A DNA stretch of 64,000 bases from NCBI RefSeq assembly GCF_900111885.1, contig NZ_FOKG01000006.1:62001-126000 (forward strand). Direction: 5' to 3'. This stretch comes from Amycolatopsis marina. GTDB taxonomy: Bacteria; Actinomycetota; Actinomycetes; Mycobacteriales; Pseudonocardiaceae. Both the position numbers and the translations under genes were made by a program. The notes below the pieces were generated by a model. It had not been told where the DNA came from. It was given only the letters and a program-made list of their open reading frames with translations, and did no database searches. Positions 15,641 to 23,545 of this stretch are shown here, piece after piece (position 1 is the first letter of the stretch; every line of letters begins with the position of its first letter).

Positions 15641-16843
15641 TCAAGCTGCTTGCGTGACCGGTTGGGTGGGGGTGAATACTCTGTTGTCACGCAGCAGCGC
15701 CCACAGCACGTTGACCCGGCGGCGGGCCAGGGCGATGACGGCCTGGACGTGTTTGAGTCCTTGGGCACGTTTTTTGAGGTAGAAGTCTCGGTTCGGCCCG
15801 TCACGGATGATGCTGGTCTGGGCGGAGAGGTAGAAGATGCGGCGCAGCCGTCGGCTGTAGCGCTTGGGCCGGTGCAGGTTCCCGGTCCGTCGCCCCGAGT
15901 CCCGAGAGACGGGTACCAGTCCGGCTGCGGAGGCGAGGTGACCGGCGTCGGCATACGCCGCCAGGTCACCGGCGGCGACGACGAATTCCGCCCCCAGGAC
16001 CGGTCCGATGCCGGGCAGGGATTCGATGATCTCGGCCTGCGGGTGGGTGTGGAAGGTGTCCCGGATCTGGGTGTCGAGGCGCTTGATCTTCTCGTCCAGA
16101 TCCAGGATCTGGCGTGCCAGCTCGGCCACGATGCCGGCGGCGACGTCCTGGCCGGGCAGAGTGGTGTATTGGGCCTCGGCGGCTTCCAGTGCGGTGGTCG
16201 CGACGATCTCGGAGTTGCGAACGCTGCGGCGGGCCAGCCAGGCGGTCAGTCGGGTATGGCCTCGGCGGCGCAGGGCGGCCGGGGTTTGGTATCCGGTCAG
16301 CAGCACCAGGGCGCCTTTGTGTGCCGAGTAGTCGAAAGCCCGTTCCAGGGCGGGGAAAATGCCGGTCAGAACGTCTCGCAGCCGGTTGATCATCCGGACT
16401 CTGTCAGCGATCAGATCGGCGCGGTGCGCGGTCAGCAGGCCCAAGTCCGCCGCGAGCTGGGCGGGTACCTCGATGGCGGTGAAATCTCTGCGGACCCGCG
16501 CGGTTTCGGCGATGACGTAAGCGTCCCGGGCATCGGTTTTCGCCTCACCACGATAGGCACCGGACATCCGGTTGACGGTGCGACCGGGCACGTACACGAC
16601 ATGCTGCCCGTGAGCGGCCAGCAGGGCCAGCAGCAACGCCGAGGACGTCCCCGAGATGTCCACCGCCCAGTGCACAGTCTGCGCCAGACCGCAGATCTCC
16701 GCGATCGCGCCCAGGATCTCGCCCTCGTCGTTGCTGATCTTTCTCGACCACACCGTGGAACCGGTCGCGTCGACCACCGCAGCCCAGTGATGGGCCTTGC
16801 CCGCGTCGATCCCAGCCCAAGCTTGTTCCAAACGCTGATTCAC
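15641..16843 (-). CDS. IS110-family DEDD transposase
   Basis: From the GTG at 16843 (GGGGAG about 9 bases upstream) the product is 400 residues, the normal size. The N-terminal RuvC-like DEDD domain begins AGIDAGKAHHWAAVVD, where the first Asp is the catalytic D, and continues with WAVDISG and KTDARDAYVIAE. The C-terminal domain has the helix-hairpin-helix IESLPGIGPVLGAEF and the serine-containing region ASAAGLVPVSRDSG. No frameshift is seen, so the enzyme is probably active. It lies antisense to the host operon. The start near 16939 used by the longest frame has no family support. Confidence 0.9.
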   Translation of the reverse strand: MNQRLEQAWAGIDAGKAHHWAAVVDATGSTVWSRKISNDEGEILGAIAEICGLAQTVHWAVDISGTSSALLLALLAAHGQHVVYVPGRTVNRMSGAYRGEAKTDARDAYVIAETARVRRDFTAIEVPAQLAADLGLLTAHRADLIADRVRMINRLRDVLTGIFPALERAFDYSAHKGALVLLTGYQTPAALRRRGHTRLTAWLARRSVRNSEIVATTALEAAEAQYTTLPGQDVAAGIVAELARQILDLDEKIKRLDTQIRDTFHTHPQAEIIESLPGIGPVLGAEFVVAAGDLAAYADAGHLASAAGLVPVSRDSGRRTGNLHRPKRYSRRLRRIFYLSAQTSIIRDGPNRDFYLKKRAQGLKHVQAVIALARRRVNVLWALLRDNRVFTPTQPVTQAA

Positions 16844-16858
16844 CCACGTCTCCCCACT

Positions 16859-16987
16859 GCCAGTTTGTGCCGCTGGCCCGTGGAACACCCCAATCAGCAG
16901 CCAGGGCGCCCCGAAAGACCAGGCGGCCACTCCTTGCAAGCCACTACAGGCAAGAACTGATCAGCCACACCCGGTCCTCCCGGACCG
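16859..16987 (-). ncRNA. candidate IS110 bridge RNA region
   Basis: The non-coding end upstream of the transposase, where IS110-group elements encode their bridge RNA, contains three hairpins. They are GCCAG/CTGGC (16859-16877), CTTGC/GCAAG (16933-16954) and CGGTCC/GGACCG with a 4-base loop (16972-16987). On the minus strand the last one closes on GGGA. The position and folding suit a guide RNA with target- and donor-binding loops. I could not assign guide sequences because the element ends are not exactly known. Confidence 0.35.
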
Positions 16988-17009
16988 CCTAACAACTTAC
17001 GGAGGACTG

Positions 17010-18230
17010 ATGGACTTCGCGTTCGACGCCGAGACCGACGAGCTGCGCTCGCGGCTCGAGGCGTTCATGGACGAACACGTCTACCCGGCCGAGCCGGTCT
17101 TCGAGCAGCAACTCGCCGAGCGGGACGACCCGTGGTCGAGCGTGCCGATCGTGGAGGATCTCAAGACCGAGGCCCGCAGCCGTGGACTGTGGAACCTCTT
17201 TCTTCCCGGAGAACACGGGGCGGGCCTGACCAACCTGCAGTACGCCCCGCTCGCCGAGATCACCGGCCGCAGCCCGCAGCTCGCCCCGACGGTGCTCAAC
17301 TGTGCGGCGCCGGACACCGGCAACATGGAAGTGCTCGCCATGTTCGGCTCGCCGAAGCACCACGAGCAGTGGCTGCGCCCACTGCTCGACGGCGAGATCC
17401 GTTCCGCGTTCGCGATGACCGAGCCGGACGTGGCCTCCTCCGACGCGCGCAACATCGAGACCAAGATCGTCCGGGACGGCGACTCCTACGTCATCTCCGG
17501 ACGCAAGTGGTACATCTCCGGCGCGATGAACCCGAACTGCCGCATCTTCATCGTGATGGGCAAGACCGATCCCGATGCGGAGCCGCACCGGCAGCAGAGC
17601 ATGATCCTGGTCCCCCGCGACACCCCCGGTGTCCAGGTCAAACGTGGCATGAACGTCTTCGGCTACACCGACGGCGATCACGGTGGACACGCCGAGGTCG
17701 TGTTCGACGACGTCCGGGTGCCCGCGGAGAACCTGCTGCAGGAGGAGGGCAGCGGCTTCGCCATCGCGCAGGCCCGGCTCGGTCCCGGCCGCATCCACCA
17801 CTGCATGCGGCTGATCGGAATGGCCGAACGCGGTATCGAGCTGATGTGCCGCCGCACGATCTCCCGCACGGCCTTCGGCAAGCCGATCGCCCAGCAGGGG
17901 GTCGTGCAGGACTGGATCGCCGAGTCGCGGGTACGGGTGGAGCAGTTGCGACTGCTGGTGCTCAAGACCGCGTGGCTGATGGACACGGTCGGCAACCAGG
18001 GGGCGCACACCGAGATCCAGTCGATCAAGATCGCGACGCCCGCCTCGGTCGAGTGGATCCTCGACAAGGCCATCCAGGCGCACGGAGCGGGCGGGGTCAG
18101 CCAGGACTTCCCCCTAGCCGGCCTGTGGGCCGCCGCGCGCATGCTGCGGCTGGCCGACGGCCCCGACGAGGTGCACAAGCGCTCGCTGGCCCGCCGTGAA
18201 CTCAAGAAGTACCTGCCGGAACGGAAATGA
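17010..18230 (+). CDS. acyl-CoA dehydrogenase, ACAD10/11-like
   Basis: The 406-residue FAD enzyme has the dehydrogenase core: AFAMTEPDVASSDARNIET (FAD/substrate loop, about 130-150), RKWYISGA, RTAFGKPIAQQG, and the C-terminal ADGPDEVHKRSLARREL. The ADGPDEVH end and overall sequence style are those of ACAD10/11-type enzymes, which work with an APH-type kinase. The kinase gene is immediately upstream in the original operon order, so the natural reaction is probably elimination or dehydrogenation of a phosphorylated or branched acyl-CoA. Its ribosome site GGAGGA is adjacent to the IS border, so expression may now depend on the element or on an internal promoter. Confidence 0.85.
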   Translation: MDFAFDAETDELRSRLEAFMDEHVYPAEPVFEQQLAERDDPWSSVPIVEDLKTEARSRGLWNLFLPGEHGAGLTNLQYAPLAEITGRSPQLAPTVLNCAAPDTGNMEVLAMFGSPKHHEQWLRPLLDGEIRSAFAMTEPDVASSDARNIETKIVRDGDSYVISGRKWYISGAMNPNCRIFIVMGKTDPDAEPHRQQSMILVPRDTPGVQVKRGMNVFGYTDGDHGGHAEVVFDDVRVPAENLLQEEGSGFAIAQARLGPGRIHHCMRLIGMAERGIELMCRRTISRTAFGKPIAQQGVVQDWIAESRVRVEQLRLLVLKTAWLMDTVGNQGAHTEIQSIKIATPASVEWILDKAIQAHGAGGVSQDFPLAGLWAAARMLRLADGPDEVHKRSLARRELKKYLPERK

Positions 18231-18234
18231 GCTG

Positions 18235-19440
18235 ATGAGCACACCGAATCCTGAGACCACTGTGGACGCGGAAGGGCTACGGGATCTCGTCCGGGACCTG
18301 CTGGAGAAGCACGACCCCCAGGCCACCGACCGGCTCGAGTTCCTCCGCGCCCGATTCGACGCCGGACTTGCCTGGGTGCATTTTCCCACCGGCCTCGGCG
18401 GCCTCGACGCACCGAGGTCACTGCAGGCCGTCGTGGACGCCGAACTCGCCGCGGCCGATGCGCCGGACAACGATCCGCGGCGAATCGGCATCGGCCTCGG
18501 CATGGCCGCACCCACCATCCTCAAGTTCGGGACCGAGGAACAACGCACGCGCTTCCTTCGTCCGCTGTGGACCGGCGAGGAGGTGTGGTGCCAGCTCTTC
18601 AGCGAACCGGGCGCCGGATCGGACCTCGCCGCGCTGGGCACCAGGGCGGTGCGCGACGGCGACGACTGGGTGGTCGACGGACAGAAGGTGTGGACCTCCA
18701 GCGCCCACACCGCACGGTGGGCCATCCTGGTCACCCGGACCGATCCCGACGTGCCCAAGCACCAGGGCATGACGTACTTCGTCTGCGACATGACCGCTCC
18801 GGGAGTGGAGGTCCGTCCGCTGCGCCAGATCACCGGCGAGGCCGAGTTCAACGAGGTCTTCCTCACCGGGGTCCGGATTCCGGACGCACATCGCCTCGGC
18901 GAGATCGGCGAGGGCTGGCGGGTCGCGCAGACCACACTGATGAACGAGCGGGTGGCCATCGGGGGCACCGCGATGCCCCGTGAGGGCGGGATGACCGGCG
19001 TCCTCACCCGGACCTGGCGCGAGCGCCCCGAGCTGCGGACCCCCGAATTGCATGACCGGCTGCTCCGGCTGTGGGTGGAGGCGGAGGCGACCCGGCTGGC
19101 CGGCAGCAGACTGCGTCAGCAGCTCGCGGTCGGTTCGCCAGGCCCGGAGGGATCGGCGATGAAACTGGCGTTCGCCAGGCTCAACCAGGAGCTCTCCGGC
19201 CTCGAACTCGAACTCCTCGGCGAGGAAGGGCTGCTCTACGACGACTGGACGCTGCGCCGCCCCGACATCGTCGACTTCACCGGCCGCGGGGCCGGCTACC
19301 GCTATCTGCGCGCGAAGGGGAACTCCATCGAGGGCGGGACCTCGGAGATCCTGCGCAACATCATCGCGGAGCGGGTGCTGGGACTGCCCTCGGAACCCCG
19401 CTCCGACAAGGACGTCGCCTGGAAGGACCTCCCCCGATGA
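18235..19440 (+). CDS. acyl-CoA dehydrogenase (FadE-like)
   Basis: The 401-residue protein has the acyl-CoA dehydrogenase signatures QLFSEPGAGSDLAALGTRA and DGQKVWTSSAHTARW, and the C-terminal KGNSIEGGTSEILRNIIAERVLGLP with the FAD-binding GGTSEILRN. Together with the following gene it may form an alpha/beta heterotetramer, as the steroid- and branched-chain-type FadE pairs do. It starts 4 bases after the previous dehydrogenase, and its stop overlaps the next start. Confidence 0.85.
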   Translation: MSTPNPETTVDAEGLRDLVRDLLEKHDPQATDRLEFLRARFDAGLAWVHFPTGLGGLDAPRSLQAVVDAELAAADAPDNDPRRIGIGLGMAAPTILKFGTEEQRTRFLRPLWTGEEVWCQLFSEPGAGSDLAALGTRAVRDGDDWVVDGQKVWTSSAHTARWAILVTRTDPDVPKHQGMTYFVCDMTAPGVEVRPLRQITGEAEFNEVFLTGVRIPDAHRLGEIGEGWRVAQTTLMNERVAIGGTAMPREGGMTGVLTRTWRERPELRTPELHDRLLRLWVEAEATRLAGSRLRQQLAVGSPGPEGSAMKLAFARLNQELSGLELELLGEEGLLYDDWTLRRPDIVDFTGRGAGYRYLRAKGNSIEGGTSEILRNIIAERVLGLPSEPRSDKDVAWKDLPR

Positions 19441-20576
19441 CCGCACCGACGAACCGGACCGCTGATCTGTTGTACTCGGAGGTCGAGACCGACCTGCGCG
19501 CCAGTGTCCGGGATCTGCTCACCGACCGGTGCGATCCGGAGTCGGTACTGGGCCGGATCGAGACGGACCAGCCCTGCGACCTTTCGCTCTGGCGCACGCT
19601 CGCGGCAGACCTCGGAGTGGCCGGTCTGCAGGTGCCCGAGGCCCTCGGCGGCCACGGCGCCTCCGTGCGGGAGTCCGCCGTGGTGCTGGAGGAACTGGGC
19701 CGCGGTGTGGCACCGGTGCCCTTTCTCAGCAGCGCGGTGCTCGCCACGTCGGCCCTGCTCGCCGCGGACACGTCCCGCCCGGAGGTCGCGGAACCGCTGG
19801 CCAAGCTGGCCGCGGGCGAACAGGTCGGCGTCCTCGCCGTCGTGCTCTCCACCTGGCCGGGAGCGGCCTTCCCGCAGGGCGTCCGGGCCGAGGGCGACGG
19901 TGTCCTCACCGGCACGGTGGGCACCGTCGCCGACGCCGCGGCCGCGGACCTGCTGCTCGTTCCAGCCATCGGCCAGGACGGCCCGGAACTCCACGCGGTG
20001 GAGGCGTCCGCGGCCGGGGTCGCGGTGACCGGCCGCGTCTCCCTCGACCCGACCCGTCAGGTCGCCGATGTCGCCCTCGACAGGGCTCGGGGAATCCCGA
20101 TCGCCACCGGCGACCACGCCACCGCGGCACTGACCACGGCACTGCGCACCGGGGCGGGCCTGCTCGCCTCCGAGCAGCTCGGGATCGCACAGTGGTGCCT
20201 GGACGAGACGGTGAGCTACGTCAAGCAGCGGTTCCAGTTCGGCAGGCCGGTCGGCTCCTTCCAGGCGCTCAAGCACCGGCTCGCCGACCTGTACCTGCAG
20301 CTGGTGTCGGCGCGCGCGGCCGCCCGCTATGCGGCCGACGTGCTCGCCTCCGACAACCCGGACGCCGCCGTGGCGGTCGCGCTGGCGCAGTCGTACTGCT
20401 CGGACATCGCGGTGCACGCGGCGGAGGAGTGTGTCCAGCTGCACGGCGGCATCGGGATGACCTGGGAGCACCCGGCGCACCTGTACCTCAAGCGCGCCAA
20501 GGCCGACCAGCTCGCACTCGGCGCCCCAGGGCGCCACCGCACCACCCTCGCCGGACTGGTGGACCTCCCGGCCTGA
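19437..20576 (+). CDS. acyl-CoA dehydrogenase (second subunit type)
   Basis: This 379-residue protein is a divergent acyl-CoA dehydrogenase. It has VPEALGGHGASVRESAVVLEELGRG near the N-terminus, RFQFGRPVGSFQALKHRLADL, and the C-terminal QLHGGIGMTWEHPAHLYLKRAK. The canonical GGTSEI-type FAD motif is absent at its end. That is typical of the non-catalytic or complementary partner in FadE heterotetramers, so pairing with the upstream gene is likely. The ATG overlaps the preceding stop (ATGA). It is the last gene of the operon. Confidence 0.8.
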   Translation: MTAPTNRTADLLYSEVETDLRASVRDLLTDRCDPESVLGRIETDQPCDLSLWRTLAADLGVAGLQVPEALGGHGASVRESAVVLEELGRGVAPVPFLSSAVLATSALLAADTSRPEVAEPLAKLAAGEQVGVLAVVLSTWPGAAFPQGVRAEGDGVLTGTVGTVADAAAADLLLVPAIGQDGPELHAVEASAAGVAVTGRVSLDPTRQVADVALDRARGIPIATGDHATAALTTALRTGAGLLASEQLGIAQWCLDETVSYVKQRFQFGRPVGSFQALKHRLADLYLQLVSARAAARYAADVLASDNPDAAVAVALAQSYCSDIAVHAAEECVQLHGGIGMTWEHPAHLYLKRAKADQLALGAPGRHRTTLAGLVDLPA

Positions 20577-20582
20577 CCCGAC

Positions 20583-20614
20583 TTGGCACTTCCGGGCCTC
20601 CAGTTGGCACTTCC
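20583..20614 (+). repeat. TTGGCACTTCC direct repeat
   Basis: TTGGCACTTCC occurs at 20583-20593 and 20604-20614, a 21-bp period, directly after the stop of the acyl-CoA dehydrogenase operon. Each copy continues into CGGG. The sequence resembles one half of the GCACTTTCCCGGGAAAGTGC palindrome and, like it, is found as a pair behind a gene, so it may be a decayed relative. Confidence 0.4.
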
Positions 20615-20794
20615 CGGGGCCGACCTTCGTCCCGTTTACGGAGAGTGTTCGCTGGTCATCGACCGATAAGTGGCAGTACCTAGCGAAACCCTGATTGCAC
20701 GGCCTCCAGGTCCGTCCGAGTCTCGGACGATTCCCGGCGCACGCCGGCCGTCGCGCTGCCCGCGCGCCGGATTCCCGAAACCCGGAGGTCGCTG

Positions 20795-22624
20795 ATGATC
20801 AGACGAATGCTCCCGCTCGCGCTCGGACTGGCCCTGCTGGGCCCGCCCGTGGTCATGAGCGGCACCGGCCAGGCCGCCGAGCCGAGGTCGCCGGAGGCAC
20901 CGGCCACCACATCGTCCGCGACGTACCGCGTCGACGGTCCGGACACGCGCGAGGAACGCACCAGCGTCGCGGGGACAGGTGCCGCGATCGACGGCGTCGA
21001 ATCCGACCACGTCCTGGTCTCGGCACTACCGGCCGAGGCCGACGCGATCCGCGAACTCGGCTTCACCGTGACCCCGGTCGCCACCGCCATGGACTTCCCG
21101 CCCGCGGACTCGCGCTACCACAACTACACCGAACTGCTCGACGAACTCGACCGGATGGCGGCCGAGCATCCCGATCTCGTCAAACTCGGCGACATCGGAA
21201 ATTCCTACGAGGGCCGCGAACTGCCGATCATGAAGATCAGCGACAACGTCGGCACCGACGAGGCCGAGCCGGAAGTGCTGTTCACCTCGAACCAGCACGC
21301 CAGGGAGCACCTGACCGCGGAGATGGCGCTCTACATCGCCAATTTGCTGACCGACTCCTACGGCAACGACACCGAGATCACCCGGCTGGTCGACGAGCGC
21401 GAGGTGTGGATCGTGCCGATGGCCAACCCGGACGGTGTCGAGTACGACGTCGCCAGTGGCCAGTACCGCGCCTGGCGCAAGAACCGCCAGCCCGGCGGCG
21501 GGTCGGTCGGCACCGACATGAACCGGAACTGGGACTACATGTGGGGTTGCTGCGGCGGTTCGTCGAGCAATCCGGCCAGCGACACCTACCGGGGTCCCGC
21601 GCCGGAGTCCACCCCCGAGGTCAGCGCAATCGCTGACTTCGTCCGCGGCCGAGTCGTGGGCGGGCAGCAGCAGATCACCGCGCACATCGACTTCCACACC
21701 TACAGCGAGCTCGTGCTCTGGCCCATGGGCTACACCTACGACGACACCGGATCGGACATGTCCCGGGACGCGCATGACACGTTCGTGAAGATCGGCCGGG
21801 AAATGGCCGCCACCAACAACTACACCCCGCAGCAGTCCAGCGATCTCTACATCACCGACGGCTCGGTCAATGACTGGATGTGGGCGGTGCAGGACATTTT
21901 CTCGTTCACCTTCGAGATGTACCCGCGCTCGTCCAACCCCGGTTTCTACCCGCCCGACGAGGTGATCGCACGGGAGACCGCGCGCAACGAGGACGCCGTG
22001 CGTTCGCTGCTGAACTACGCGGACTGCCCCTACCGTGCCATCGGCAAGGAGGCCCAGTACTGCGGGACGGCCGGGCCCGCCGATCCGGTCGCGGAGTTCA
22101 CCGAACAGTGCTCGGCGGCCGAATCGTCGTGCTCCTTCGACGCGAGTGGATCGCGGGACCCGGACGGCACGATCGAGTCCTACGCGTGGGACTTCGGTGA
22201 CGGCGGGACCGGCACGGGCGTCGCGCCCGGCCACACCTACGCCGAGGCCGGCGAGTACACGGTGACGCTGACCGTGACCGACAACGACGGCAACACCGGC
22301 ACCGCGACCAGGACCGTACGCGCCGGGACACCACCGGACACCGGTGAGCCGCCGTCCGCGGCGTTCACCGTGAGCTGCTACTACGACAACTGCTCCTTCG
22401 ACGCGTCGCGATCCACCGATCCGGACGGCGATCTCGCGTCGTACTCGTGGAACTTCGGTGACGGCGGCTCGGGCAGCGGAGTCACCACGAGCCACCGCTA
22501 CCCCGCTCGCGGGGGCAATTTCACCGCGGAACTCACGGTCACCGACCGGGCGGGGCACACCGCGACCGCCTCCAGGGCGATCCAGTGCTGGAGCTTCGGC
22601 TCCCGCGCCTACTGCTTCACCTGA
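20795..22624 (+). CDS. secreted M14 zinc carboxypeptidase with two PKD domains
   Basis: The 609-residue protein has a Sec signal peptide (about 1-28, ending AQA-like GQAAE), a propeptide-like region, and an M14 catalytic domain (about 108-410). The zinc motif HAREH has His168 and Glu171; the third zinc His is in HIDFHTYSE and the catalytic Glu in FTFEMYP. Two PKD domains follow (about 430-515 and 525-600), each with the SYxWxFGDGG core and a disulfide-forming Cys pair. It should release C-terminal residues from extracellular peptides, with the PKD domains aiding substrate binding. GGAGG precedes the ATG at 20795. The gene appears monocistronic. Confidence 0.9.
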   Translation: MIRRMLPLALGLALLGPPVVMSGTGQAAEPRSPEAPATTSSATYRVDGPDTREERTSVAGTGAAIDGVESDHVLVSALPAEADAIRELGFTVTPVATAMDFPPADSRYHNYTELLDELDRMAAEHPDLVKLGDIGNSYEGRELPIMKISDNVGTDEAEPEVLFTSNQHAREHLTAEMALYIANLLTDSYGNDTEITRLVDEREVWIVPMANPDGVEYDVASGQYRAWRKNRQPGGGSVGTDMNRNWDYMWGCCGGSSSNPASDTYRGPAPESTPEVSAIADFVRGRVVGGQQQITAHIDFHTYSELVLWPMGYTYDDTGSDMSRDAHDTFVKIGREMAATNNYTPQQSSDLYITDGSVNDWMWAVQDIFSFTFEMYPRSSNPGFYPPDEVIARETARNEDAVRSLLNYADCPYRAIGKEAQYCGTAGPADPVAEFTEQCSAAESSCSFDASGSRDPDGTIESYAWDFGDGGTGTGVAPGHTYAEAGEYTVTLTVTDNDGNTGTATRTVRAGTPPDTGEPPSAAFTVSCYYDNCSFDASRSTDPDGDLASYSWNFGDGGSGSGVTTSHRYPARGGNFTAELTVTDRAGHTATASRAIQCWSFGSRAYCFT

Positions 22625-22667
22625 TCGGCCGCCGGACCGGAACTCGTCGACGGGTTCCCGTTGCCCC

Positions 22668-23273
22668 TCACGGACGCAGCGAGTTCAGCAGCAGGTCGGC
22701 GAAGTGGTCGCCGACCTGCTGCGCCGACCACGCGCCCTGTGGGCTGTACCAGAAACCGAGGTGGTGCACGGCACCGAAGAAGAAGTCGACGACAAGGTCG
22801 GCAGGCTGCTCCGTGCGGAACTCGCCCGCCCGCTGTCCCTCTTCGACCAGCGCACGGAACCGTTCGTGGTAGCGGCGCCGTTCGGCGCGCACGGCGCGCT
22901 GCTTCTCCGGGTTCAACTGGTGCATCGACTGCAGGAAGATCTTGGTGTCGTCGAGGTTGGCGATGCTGCTCACGACCACGTCCGACGCCGCCGACGCGAG
23001 CCGCTCGCCCACCGGAGCCTCCGTGGCGGCGAGCTTCTCCAACCGCTCGGTCTGCTCCCGCAGTATCCGGCCGTAGATCTCGTAGAGCAGATCGTCCTTC
23101 GAGTCGAAATAGTGGTACATCGCCCCCTTGGTGACGCCGGCGGCTTCCACGATCTCCTGCACCGAGGTGCGGTCGAACCCGCGCTCCGCGAACAGTCTCG
23201 TCGCGACGGACAACAGCCGTCCCGGCACACTCACGTGGTCCTCGGCGCTCCGCCCATTACCGGGTCCGGCCAT
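22668..23273 (-). CDS. TetR-family regulator
   Basis: The 201-residue product (ATG at 23273, GGGGAGAG just upstream) has a TetR helix-turn-helix with VQEIVEAAGVTKGAMYHYFDSKDDLL at about 38-63 and a C-terminal helical domain ending WSAQQVGDHFADLLLNSL. The C-terminal pattern is like KstR2-type regulators of lipid or steroid catabolism, but that is only a resemblance. It converges on the M14 peptidase gene. A mobile-like element with flanking direct repeats (23364-23545) lies between it and the upstream MocR gene. Confidence 0.8.
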   Translation of the reverse strand: MAGPGNGRSAEDHVSVPGRLLSVATRLFAERGFDRTSVQEIVEAAGVTKGAMYHYFDSKDDLLYEIYGRILREQTERLEKLAATEAPVGERLASAASDVVVSSIANLDDTKIFLQSMHQLNPEKQRAVRAERRRYHERFRALVEEGQRAGEFRTEQPADLVVDFFFGAVHHLGFWYSPQGAWSAQQVGDHFADLLLNSLRP

Positions 23274-23363
23274 GCTCTCCCCTTCACCGCGTCCACCTCT
23301 TCTCCCCCTGCGACGGGACAGGATACCGCCGGTGGTCGGGCACAGTGTGCGGCGACGCCGGGA

Positions 23364-23545
23364 AGACGCACTCTCAGAGCCTGTCCGCGAACTCGGGCCG
23401 CGATCGAGTCGCCAGGGCTTCGGCTCCCAGCGGCTGTCCAGTTCTGCCGCTGGGCGCCCTGCCGCCTCGATAGCGGGACTTCGTCGGCCGAGTTGCACGG
23501 ATCGCCATGACCACGCAACCCGCCGTTCCCAGACGCACTCTCAGA
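23364..23545. mobile_element. small structured dispersed element, copy A, with 15-bp flanking repeats
   Basis: A 152-bp insert (23379-23530) is bounded by two perfect copies of AGACGCACTCTCAGA (23364-23378 and 23531-23545). The second copy covers the MocR stop codon. The insert aligns along its length with copy B at 33126-33250. It folds into CAGGGC/GCCCTG arms enclosing a 9-bp CCCAGCGGC/GCCGCTGGG stem. It carries a 44-codon minus-strand frame (23374-23508) of doubtful meaning. It has no transposase and must move, if it does, by borrowed machinery. Confidence 0.6.

Larger units (their letters stand above)
15636..16988. mobile_element. IS110-family insertion sequence
   Basis: A single transposase gene on the minus strand fills an otherwise compact operon junction between the kinase stop (15635) and the dehydrogenase start (17010). 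No terminal inverted repeats or target duplications are visible, as expected for IS110-type elements that use a DEDD recombinase and a bridge RNA. The borders are approximate: one is within a few bases of the transposase stop (about 15630-15640), the other just before the ribosome site of the next gene (about 16987-17007). The roughly 140 bases upstream of the transposase hold three hairpins and may encode the bridge RNA. Confidence 0.8.

Noticed and set aside
15632..16960. 442-codon plus-strand frame opposite the IS110 transposase as a protein-coding gene
   Set aside because: It is antisense to a clear transposase and its Gly/Val/Gln-rich composition is what the mirrored frame of a GC-rich gene gives. 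It is kept only as a finding because of its start position.
19302..20537. 411-codon minus-strand frame across the third acyl-CoA dehydrogenase
   Set aside because: Antisense shadow of a dehydrogenase gene, with no family resemblance.
21026..22558. 510-codon minus-strand frame across the M14 peptidase
   Set aside because: Fully antisense to a gene with clear catalytic motifs, without motifs of its own; long antisense frames are expected at this GC content.
23374..23508. 44-codon minus-strand frame within element A
   Set aside because: Similar in the matching part of copy B, but copy B has a stop and no start, so the similarity reflects shared DNA and not a conserved protein.
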